From assembly GCA_965371325.1 (NCBI GenBank), contig CBDUXZ010000015.1, positions 1-13,601 of the forward strand: 13,601 nt of DNA, given 5' to 3'. Source of the DNA: CBDUXZ01 sp965371325 [NCBI: uncultured bacterium]. Lineage in GTDB: Bacteria > JAUYMQ01. The position numbers and the translations under genes are program-made. Below are positions 6,743-12,746 of this stretch, in pieces (position 1 is the stretch's first letter; the number at the start of each line of letters is the position of its first letter). The notes under the pieces were generated by a model. That model searched no databases. It had not been told where the DNA came from and saw only the letters and a list, made by a program, of their open reading frames with translations.

Positions 6743-7246
6743 TCAACCAGGAAGGCCCGCCTGTTCTCCACCCAGAGACCGCCAGTCGCTCCGCGCGCAA
6801 AGAATAACAGCAGCCGCGATGGCGGGGTAGTAAAGGGCAAAATCCGGAAGATCGTGCGAGAGGCGCCACGCCGTGCCCCCCTCATGGAGGATGGCGGCGA
6901 GCACGAGGCGGCCCACGTTCAATGAGAGGACGGCCGTTATCACACCGGCGGTCCGGAAGAGATTGGCTGTGCAGGATCGACCGGCGCGCCACGTGAACGC
7001 GACGAGGATGAGGGCCAGATCCAGGTAGGTGCAGGCGGGCGTGATGAGAAAGCGGCTATCGGCAACCGTAAGAAACACACCCGCCTGGTGGGAGACGATG
7101 GCCGCCGGGTAGCCGAAAAGGGAGATGACAAAAGCCCCCACCGTGCTCAGCCATAAGCGGAGCGCCATCCAGTCGAAAGAGAGATAGAACGCCAGCAGTG
7201 CTGCCAGAACGACGAGACGCGCGAGCAGGGGCTTGTTGAAAATCAT
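6743..7246 (-). CDS. Exosortase/archaeosortase-family transpeptidase-like membrane protein
   Basis: Predicted multi-pass membrane enzyme of 167 residues. Exosortases cleave C-terminal sorting tails of exported proteins by a Cys/Arg/His mechanism. Visible here: hydrophobic segments at about 7-22, 28-48, 70-87, 97-121 and 136-151; a candidate nucleophile Cys72 in ITPACTYLDL; the Asn110-x-x-Arg113 pair in LSLNVGRLVLA; and His131 in RLSHDLPDF. Order and spacing fit the family, but the usual small residue plus Gly after Cys is replaced by Thr-Tyr, so it is a divergent member. The compact size resembles short exosortases such as XrtH rather than the long EpsH type. Its ATG overlaps the stop of the upstream gene by four bases (ATGA), so it is translationally coupled to that gene, its most likely substrate. 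It could also be an archaeosortase-like protein of unknown specificity. Confidence 0.7.
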   Translation of the reverse strand: MIFNKPLLARLVVLAALLAFYLSFDWMALRLWLSTVGAFVISLFGYPAAIVSHQAGVFLTVADSRFLITPACTYLDLALILVAFTWRAGRSCTANLFRTAGVITAVLSLNVGRLVLAAILHEGGTAWRLSHDLPDFALYYPAIAAAVILCARSDWRSLGGEQAGLPG

Positions 7247-7944
7247 CGACGGACGGCCTTCCGCCGGGCGGCCAGCAGGAGGAGAAGGATAAGAATGATG
7301 GCAAAGGGCAGGTGTTCAGTTCCGGCTGTCTTCTCCTCCTCGGCGAAGTAGCGATAATTGGAGGCGCTCTGAATAGCGTTTGCGGGTTTTTCAGAAGCAA
7401 GCGCCATCGATTCAATCTGAGAGGGCGCTTTCGCCTTCGCGACGATAACCATCTTGAACCGGCTCATCGCCTCCACGATCGCCCCCGCGCGGGATTTCCC
7501 CCCTGTCGGAGGCGCCGCCCAAAAGTTGCTGCAAAGAGAGATTGCGTAGGCACTCTTCGGGTCAAGCGTGTACTCATCACCGAGCGCGTGGGTGCCACAT
7601 GTGCAGCTGAAGTTGATGGTCTCCCGATCGAGCGCCGAAACAATCCCCTCGAAATTGGCGAGCACTTTCCTGTAACGCCACCCGTCGTAGGCGCCAAACC
7701 AGGTCGCGTAGGGCGCGTCGTAAACACGCTGCGCATCCGCGACGCCCGCAAGATAGGCGGCTGCGCCCGCAGCCAGCGCCCGGGCATTCTCCAGCGCCTC
7801 GACCGCCTTCCCCTCCTGGGCGCCGGCACAATCCACGAAAACGGGCAGCGCGGCCCGCGCGGGTAATACCGGAGCGATAAACGGTGCAATCAGCACTGTT
7901 CCAGCGTATAGTGAAAGTAGTTTATTAGCTATTTTGCGCCTCAT
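7243..7944 (-). CDS. Exported M35 (deuterolysin)-like pseudo-peptidase with C-terminal sorting tail
   Basis: 233 residues from ATG 7944, with AGGAGGG (7958-7952) seven bases upstream. Residues 1-31 are a signal peptide (cleavage after ARA). The body follows the M35 lysine-specific/deuterolysin pattern: ALENARALAAGAAAYL (50-65), YATWFGAYDGWR (79-90), INFSCTC (110-116), YAISLCSNFWAAPPTG (133-148), AGAIVEAMSRF (153-163), NAIQSASNYRYFAE (189-202). In active members the 158-162 segment is HExxH; here the positions hold Glu158, Ala159 and Arg162. The Asp ligand expected nine residues later is Ala171. All zinc ligands and the catalytic Glu are therefore lost while the cysteines and fold motifs remain: a pseudo-enzyme, not a decayed gene, as the frame is intact. 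Residues 213-226 are hydrophobic and followed by RRKAVRR, like a sortase-processed tail. The coupled exosortase-like gene supports this. Confidence 0.75.
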   Translation of the reverse strand: MRRKIANKLLSLYAGTVLIAPFIAPVLPARAALPVFVDCAGAQEGKAVEALENARALAAGAAAYLAGVADAQRVYDAPYATWFGAYDGWRYRKVLANFEGIVSALDRETINFSCTCGTHALGDEYTLDPKSAYAISLCSNFWAAPPTGGKSRAGAIVEAMSRFKMVIVAKAKAPSQIESMALASEKPANAIQSASNYRYFAEEEKTAGTEHLPFAIILILLLLLAARRKAVRR

Positions 7945-8045
7945 GGCACAGCCCTCCTGCAGGCGGGCCGGGCGGATCTTGAGAAAACGTCATCCGCGCC
8001 GATGAAGGATTTCAACGTACCTGACACTTTCACGCAGCCCTGCGG

Positions 8046-9380
8046 ATGTCAACCGAAGAGAGCCTGGACGGTCTTTTTATGCATGGATCAAAAAATATGA
8101 CAGCGCTCATCATGGGCGTGCTCATGCTTCTGTCCGCTGCATCGGCCCGCGCAGAGGCCGTCGGCACCGTTCTCTTCGCGTCGGGGCTCAGCAGCCCCAC
8201 CTACGTCACAGCGCCCACGGGCGATTTCACGCGTCTCTTCGTGACGGAGCTTTCCGGACAGATCGAGATCCTCAACGCCACGACAGGCGCCCAACGCGCG
8301 ACGCCCTTTCTGACGATACCCGGCGTTGATGGTGAAGGGCTTCAGGGGCTCGCGTTCCACCCCGACTACGCCACGAACGGCTTCTTCTACGTCTACTACT
8401 TCGACAACAATGCGAGTCACCTCGTTCGTTATACGCGGTCTGCCAACCCGGACCTCGCTGACGGGGGCAGCGCTTTCCCGATCCTGATAATCCCCCAGCC
8501 CTTCTCGAATCATAACGGCGGCTGGATCGGCTTCGGCCCGGACGGCTTTCTCTACGTGCCGGTCGGCGACGGCGGAAGCCAGCACGATCCGGGCGACAAT
8601 GGGCAGAGCATTACGGGAGAGCTTCTTGCGAACGTTCTTCGTATCGATGTCAACAGCGACGGCTTCCCGGGGGACGCGTCACGCAACTACGCAATTCCGT
8701 CCGACAACCCCTTCGTCGGAATTTCCGGGAAAGAAGATGAAATCTGGGCCTATGGGCTCCGGAACCCCTTCCGTGCGAGTTTCGACCGGCTGACCGGCGA
8801 CTTCTACATCGGGGATGTCGGTCAGAACACGCGCGAGGAGATCGACTTCCAGCCGGCCTCGAGCGGCGGCGGCGAGAATTACGGCTGGCGGCTGCGGGAG
8901 GGATCGATCCCCACGCCGACCGGCGGCGTCGGCGGGGCGCAACCTTCTGACGGCCTTGATCCTGTCTTTGAATACCTTCACGGCACGGGGAGTGATCAGG
9001 GGAACTCCGTTACCGGGGGCTACGTCTACCGGGGGCCGGTTGTACCTCTTCTCGGCAAGTATTTTTTCGGGGATTTCCAGAACGAACGCATCTGGTCGAT
9101 CGGGCACGACGGTGTGCAGGTCACCGAGTTCCTCGACTGGACGAGCGCTTTTGTCCCCGACATCGGAACGATCGATCAGATTGTGGGCTTTGGCGAAGAC
9201 GCCATCGGAAATCTCTACATCGTGGATCTGGGCGGCCAGGTGTTCCGCGTGATCGGCCCCGTCGGGGGCGTGCCCGCCCTCGGCGGTGATCCCCGAGCGC
9301 TTCTGGCGCTTCTGCCGGCGGCTGCCTTCGTTCTGTTCATCGCGCGCCGGCGCGCCCACGCTTCACGTCGCTCCGCTTGA
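8046..9380 (+). CDS. Secreted PQQ-type sugar dehydrogenase (glucose/sorbosone dehydrogenase family) with sorting tail
   Basis: Six-bladed beta-propeller protein of up to 444 residues related to soluble glucose and aldose sugar dehydrogenases. Seen: a signal peptide ending ASARA at residue 36; GLQGLAFHPDY (98-108); NHNGG (155-159) with the His that corresponds to the catalytic base in sGDH; GFGPDGFLYVPVGDGG (162-177); LRIDVNSDG; GLRNPFRASFD (237-247); DVGQNTREEID (257-267); ENYGW (277-281). From residue 409 a tail VPALGG, a hydrophobic helix and ARRRAHASRR form a tripartite C-terminal sorting signal. It is transcribed divergently from the exosortase-like operon, so it may be a second substrate. 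The start is uncertain: ATG 8079 or 8097 would give a more normal signal peptide, and none has a strong ribosome site. The substrate sugar and actual use of PQQ are unknown. Confidence 0.88.
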   Translation: MSTEESLDGLFMHGSKNMTALIMGVLMLLSAASARAEAVGTVLFASGLSSPTYVTAPTGDFTRLFVTELSGQIEILNATTGAQRATPFLTIPGVDGEGLQGLAFHPDYATNGFFYVYYFDNNASHLVRYTRSANPDLADGGSAFPILIIPQPFSNHNGGWIGFGPDGFLYVPVGDGGSQHDPGDNGQSITGELLANVLRIDVNSDGFPGDASRNYAIPSDNPFVGISGKEDEIWAYGLRNPFRASFDRLTGDFYIGDVGQNTREEIDFQPASSGGGENYGWRLREGSIPTPTGGVGGAQPSDGLDPVFEYLHGTGSDQGNSVTGGYVYRGPVVPLLGKYFFGDFQNERIWSIGHDGVQVTEFLDWTSAFVPDIGTIDQIVGFGEDAIGNLYIVDLGGQVFRVIGPVGGVPALGGDPRALLALLPAAAFVLFIARRRAHASRRSA

Positions 9381-9385
9381 CAGAT

Positions 9386-9407
9386 CCGCCGGAACCGGCA
9401 ACGGCGG
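9386..9407 (+). terminator. Weak terminator-like hairpin after the sugar dehydrogenase gene
   Basis: CCGCCG (9386-9391) pairs with CGGCGG (9402-9407) around a ten-base loop, five bases after the stop codon. Only a pyrimidine-rich CTCTTTCT follows about nine bases later, not a true T-run, so efficiency is doubtful. Nothing else is recognised in the 186 bases before the next gene. Confidence 0.35.
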
Positions 9408-9566
9408 GCCAAGCCTCTTTCTGCCGCCGCTCGCCGTCGGCTTCGTGCCCCGAAAACCGAAACACACGCCAGGCCGTGCCTGAGGATCGCCCGGTGTCGT
9501 GCGCCGTGAGTTCTCCTGATCGCGACCAGGTTGCCTGTACTTCTCATACACGCGTTCGGTCCAGGG

Positions 9567-10109
9567 TCATTTACGGCGGAGCTTCGGGAACCACCGGGGA
9601 ACCCTCCGGCAGTAGTCCACGTAACTCTCCCCGAAGCGCTTGCGAAGCTCCGGCTCTTCGACATGGCGCACCAGCAGATGGGCCCCGACCGTAATCGCAA
9701 TCGCGTAGAGAACAATGCCCAGGCTCGCGACGTAGAGCGCCTCCCCCCAGATCACCAGAACTTCCGCGGCCATGATCGGATTGCGTACCATGCTGAAGAG
9801 TCCGCCCGTAACGAGGAGGCGCGGAGCGTCCGCCGGAAGCGGTGTGCCTCTCCCGTGCCGGCTGAAATTGTCGAGGCAGGCAGCCCATGCGATCACGCCG
9901 ACGAAAAAGAAGAATCCGGCCAGCCAGAGCCTGAAACCCGGAGGTATGGGAACCGCCACGGTGAGTAATTGATGGGCCGCCCACGGCAGAGCGACCATAA
10001 ACAGCGAAAAGAAGATCACGGCATTCAGGAGTGACTTGGCCCAGAGTGCCGCGGTGCTTTGGGTGCTACTCGGACGTATGATTTTCTGCAACCATGTGCG
10101 AAGCGTCAT
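9567..10109 (-). CDS. ICMT/PEMT-type membrane methyltransferase family protein
   Basis: Integral-membrane methyltransferase-like protein, 180 residues, of the isoprenylcysteine carboxyl methyltransferase / phospholipid methyltransferase group. Hydrophobic segments lie at about 24-51, 59-79 and 113-145. The C-terminal catalytic region shows GRGTPLP (86-92), LLVTGGLFSMVRNP (98-111), HLLVRHVEEPELRKRFG (144-160), YVDYCRRVPRWFP (163-175). The GxGTP, RNP, His and EEP-L-FG-Y-VPRW pattern is that of the S-adenosylmethionine-binding part of this family. Bacterial members have mostly unknown small-molecule or lipid substrates. The ATG at 10109 has only a weak AGGG upstream; the frame continues open to a stop at 10184 without another start. 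It is divergent from the 10351 membrane protein gene, and the shared upstream region is 241 bases. Confidence 0.85.
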   Translation of the reverse strand: MTLRTWLQKIIRPSSTQSTAALWAKSLLNAVIFFSLFMVALPWAAHQLLTVAVPIPPGFRLWLAGFFFFVGVIAWAACLDNFSRHGRGTPLPADAPRLLVTGGLFSMVRNPIMAAEVLVIWGEALYVASLGIVLYAIAITVGAHLLVRHVEEPELRKRFGESYVDYCRRVPRWFPKLRRK

Positions 10110-10267
10110 GACCCTGCTCTCCCGCCCGCTCCAGCGGTGGCTTCCCCGCCGAAGCTTGAAGCGTGCGCCTGAATCTCTCTCTTATTTATACAGGAAACGA
10201 ATGCTGCCCTCACGGAGAACGTGCATCGCCTCCTGCTTCACGAAACTTGCAATACCAGGAATGATCT

Positions 10268-10318
10268 TATGGTAGCCTGCATGACACTTTAACCATAGGC
10301 AGGCTGCGGCAGGAGCCT
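10268..10318 (+). promoter_or_regulatory. Set of mutually exclusive hairpins upstream of the 10351 gene
   Basis: Three stems compete. TATGGT (10268-10273) pairs with ACCATA (10292-10297); AGCCTGC (10274-10280) pairs with GCAGGCT (10299-10305); AGGCT (10301-10305) pairs with AGCCT (10314-10318). The first two cross and the last two share bases. Such a layout is typical of leader attenuators or switches but could also be a protein-binding site. No T-run follows the third hairpin. The remaining intergenic sequence shows a weak TTGCAA...TATGGT promoter-like pair and nothing else. Confidence 0.35.
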
Positions 10319-10350
10319 CGCGCATCAAGCAAGGAAAGGGACAGCGGCCC

Positions 10351-11007
10351 GTGTCAATGAGGGATGCCACGCGCCTCACGAGCCCGCGAGCTAACCGGCC
10401 GTCTCTTCTGCGACGAAGGATCAGAGGGCTCTGGGGATGGGCGAGCAAGGATTTTTACTGGTGGCTCATCGTAATTCCGATTCTCCAGTCGCTCCTTATC
10501 GCTCATCTGTCGGCAATCGGCTTCCACGAGTGGCAAAATCACAAATTCTTCAAGAACTTGATGGAGTGGATTCATCCCTCCATCCTGCTCGCCTTCACGC
10601 TCATCGTGCTGCAGAGCTGGCGGCTGGACCGGACGTATACCTACGGGTGGCTTTCCATACTGGGCTTCACGCTGTACTGCCGGGAGTTGCACTTCGTCGG
10701 ATCGAGCATCACCAGCTACGTGATCCTCGCCATCATGGCGTTGATTGCTTTCCGGCACCCCGACAGGCTAAGGCCGCTCTTCAGGGTCCGCTGGGCGTCG
10801 TCCTTTTTCGCGATGACCGTGCTGCTCTATCTGACTTCCCAGCTTATCGATCGAGGCGCCGTCAAACGCGTCGGGTGGATCCTGTTGCAAAACCCGAAAT
10901 GGAACATCCCTTACACCTCCAACATCGAAGAGAGCCTGGAAACCCTCGGCGGCCTCTTCCTGCTGATCACGCCCTTCCTCATATCACGCGTCGTTAAACC
11001 AAAATAA
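10351..11007 (+). CDS. Six-helix integral membrane protein of unknown function
   Basis: Family not recognised; 218 residues. The start is GTG 10351 (ATG 10357 is two codons later), with a purine-rich AAGGAAAGGG ending 11 bases upstream. The N-terminus is strongly basic (RRRIR at 21-25), suggesting a cytoplasmic side. Predicted membrane segments: about 36-58, 74-91, 97-112, 118-134, 148-165 and 196-212. Polar residues stand out at membrane edges: FHEWQNH (58-64), CRELHF (110-115) and IEESLETLGG (192-201); the repeated Glu and His could form a metal or active site, but this is a guess. The protein ends RVVKPK. It stands alone on the + strand, divergent from the methyltransferase gene and convergent with the phosphodiesterase-like gene, and its upstream region has competing hairpins. 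Confidence 0.8.
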   Translation: MSMRDATRLTSPRANRPSLLRRRIRGLWGWASKDFYWWLIVIPILQSLLIAHLSAIGFHEWQNHKFFKNLMEWIHPSILLAFTLIVLQSWRLDRTYTYGWLSILGFTLYCRELHFVGSSITSYVILAIMALIAFRHPDRLRPLFRVRWASSFFAMTVLLYLTSQLIDRGAVKRVGWILLQNPKWNIPYTSNIEESLETLGGLFLLITPFLISRVVKPK

Positions 11008-11032
11008 GGGGGTGTCGCTCAGGAGACATCCC
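11000..11032 (-). terminator. Hairpin between convergent genes, terminator-like on the - strand
   Basis: GGGGTGTC (11009-11016) pairs with GACATCCC (11025-11032), eight pairs with one G-T wobble and an eight-base loop. On the - strand it is followed after one base by TTATTTT (11007-11001), which overlaps the stop codon of the + gene. It could end the 11162-12688 transcript and, as a hairpin right after the + strand stop, also weaken read-through from the other side. The other ~130 bases of this gap show no feature. Confidence 0.5.
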
Positions 11033-11161
11033 TCCCCCACCCCGGCTCGTGTCTTTGCGAGGACCACGCGACGAAGCCCGCGGAGGATCTGACGGCGCGG
11101 GAGTCTAGGTCTTATTCCATTCGGGGAAGTTCACCCTGTTTCGCGCTGGATCATCAGGCGA

Positions 11162-12688
11162 TCAAGGTGTTTTTTGCGGCTGGTTATCGCCCCCGATGTA
11201 ACCGAGCGCCTTTAGTTTCTCGAGTGTTTCCGCAGCAACCTCCGGGAGGGGCGAGGTTTGTCGAGGCTTCCACGGCAGGATGTCCAGGGTGGGAAACTTT
11301 CTGATTGGATGAGCGGTCATAAAACTATCATCGATGAACTCTCGAGCGACCCTGCCGTCCATGTCCTCGCCAACGGGAACTCCGAGGAGATGCAGAACGG
11401 TAGGCGCTACGTCCGCCAGCTCTATTGTCAATCGGCGGTCGCCCCCCTTTTTTGCGTGCCGGCCCGAAAGGATGAAGATTCCGTCGGGAGCATCTAGGTG
11501 TTCACCGCTCCACGGGAGGTAATATTCCTTAGTGTTTCCTGTTTTCCCGAAATCTGTTTTTGCGTGGTGGCCATGATCGGAAAGCACCACTATCGTCCAG
11601 GTGCCATCAACAGCTTCCAGAGCATGACCAAGCCAGCCGTCGATATATTCGTAGTTCTTGGGAATGACCTCCGCATACTTCTTGACGAGCTTGGGGTCCG
11701 GCACATGCACGTCGTAGTCTTGAGGGCGAAAATACTGCCAGAACAGATGTTCCGAGGCATCGACACCTCCGAGCCAGAGCCCAACCAGATTCAAGCGCTG
11801 CTCGCGGATTTGGTCGAGACAAATGCCAAACGTTGCTGAGTCCTCTAGGTAGGTCCGCATAATAATGCTCATCGGAACGTGCGTATCCAGCGGTTCCGTC
11901 CTGATTTCTTCCATCTCCTCTTCGGATAGTTCGGCGAAGAGGTGAAACTCGTCAGCCCTCAGATCCTTCGGCTGGCGAAAGAGTGCTCGGATTGCCCCGA
12001 AGAATTCCGGCGGGTAAATGTCTTCCTCACGGTGGGGCTTTGTGTCTATCTTAATATTGTGTGTCCGTGTGTACAGCTTGTCTACGTTCTGGCGTCGGAT
12101 GGTCGCTCGATCCGAAACGATAAAGCCGTTTACCTCTTCGGCGGGATAGGTCGCCCACCATCCGGCAAAGCCCACCTTCAGGCCGAAGAAGCTGGCGATG
12201 TTCCACAACGCGGGTACCAGCCGGTGATAGGATGAGGACATGACGGGTCTGCTATCGCCAGTCGGGTCGAGCGCGAGATGACCCCGGATTCCGTGTTTAT
12301 CAGGCGTCTTGCCAGTTGCGACCGTCGTCCAGAGGGCAGGCGACAGGGTTGGCGTGACGGAGAGCATGTTCGCTCTACTGCCGTTCTCGATGAGGCGGCT
12401 GAGATAAGGGAGCCTTCCCTGTTCGATCATCGGATCGATGATGTCCCAGGTCGCTCCGTCGATCCCTATAATGAGAACTTGGGTGTCAAGGGGAACGAAC
12501 TGCTGCTTGTAAACGTTGAGAATTTTGGCAACGTCCCGCTTTTCTCCGGACTTTTCTGCTTCGTCTCCATAGCAAGATCCCACGGTCGTGGCGCAAGCGA
12601 GGATAATCCCGACAAACACGAGGCGTGAAAACCGTAGGCCCTGGGTTCCGGGCGTCCATTCATTCAACATACAGCGCATGAGTGCCAA
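11162..12688 (-). CDS. Alkaline-phosphatase-superfamily protein (type I phosphodiesterase/nucleotide pyrophosphatase), probable lipoprotein
   Basis: 508 residues. The start is TTG 12688, with GGAGGG (12699-12694) five bases upstream; ATG 12679 is spaced too far. The N-terminus has a hydrophobic stretch (about 21-35) followed by VGSC, a lipobox-like site at Cys39, so an envelope lipoprotein is likely. The metal-dependent hydrolase core shows LIIGIDGATWD (72-82, Asp77 as metal ligand), TPTLSPALWTTVATGKTPDKHGI (112-134; Ser116 as likely nucleophile), GGVDASEHLFW (Asp and His ligands), VLSDHGHH, and GEHLDAPDGIFILSG. The closing LEKLKALGYIGG is common in this group. Substrates in the family range from nucleotides to phospholipid head groups and cannot be told here. 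It lies 58 bases after the TPR gene on the same strand, probably one operon. By eye it is less GC-rich than the glc genes. Confidence 0.88.
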   Translation of the reverse strand: MALMRCMLNEWTPGTQGLRFSRLVFVGIILACATTVGSCYGDEAEKSGEKRDVAKILNVYKQQFVPLDTQVLIIGIDGATWDIIDPMIEQGRLPYLSRLIENGSRANMLSVTPTLSPALWTTVATGKTPDKHGIRGHLALDPTGDSRPVMSSSYHRLVPALWNIASFFGLKVGFAGWWATYPAEEVNGFIVSDRATIRRQNVDKLYTRTHNIKIDTKPHREEDIYPPEFFGAIRALFRQPKDLRADEFHLFAELSEEEMEEIRTEPLDTHVPMSIIMRTYLEDSATFGICLDQIREQRLNLVGLWLGGVDASEHLFWQYFRPQDYDVHVPDPKLVKKYAEVIPKNYEYIDGWLGHALEAVDGTWTIVVLSDHGHHAKTDFGKTGNTKEYYLPWSGEHLDAPDGIFILSGRHAKKGGDRRLTIELADVAPTVLHLLGVPVGEDMDGRVAREFIDDSFMTAHPIRKFPTLDILPWKPRQTSPLPEVAAETLEKLKALGYIGGDNQPQKTP

Positions 12689-12746
12689 GGAGACCCTCCA
12701 AGTGGCCCGGTCGATTCCGAATCGCGGGTAAGAGCGCCCGAGTTTA

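Noticed and set aside
6629-6925. + strand 98-codon frame across the end of the exosortase-like gene
   Set aside because: Mostly antisense to the exosortase-like gene, with no ribosome site and no recognisable domain.
7991-8048. CATCCGC/GCGGATG inverted repeat between the M35-like and sugar dehydrogenase genes
   Set aside because: Only 7 bases with a 44-base spacer in GC-rich DNA, and one arm overlaps a possible start codon; too likely by chance to call an operator.
9377-9694. + strand frame starting at the stop of the sugar dehydrogenase gene
   Set aside because: Pro/Ser/Arg-rich composition, half of it antisense to the methyltransferase gene, and no motif.
10268-10305. H-type pseudoknot formed by the two crossing stems upstream of 10351
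   Set aside because: The connecting loops would be 0 and 1 bases long, too short to span 6-7 bp stems; competing hairpins are the more realistic reading.
10182-10448. An 88-codon - strand frame covering most of the gap before the methyltransferase gene, with a stretch FVKQEAMH faintly like a predicted metal-dependent hydrolase family
   Set aside because: The similarity is only a few residues, the N-terminal third is antisense to the 10351 gene, and there is no ribosome site; a relic cannot be supported without a database search.
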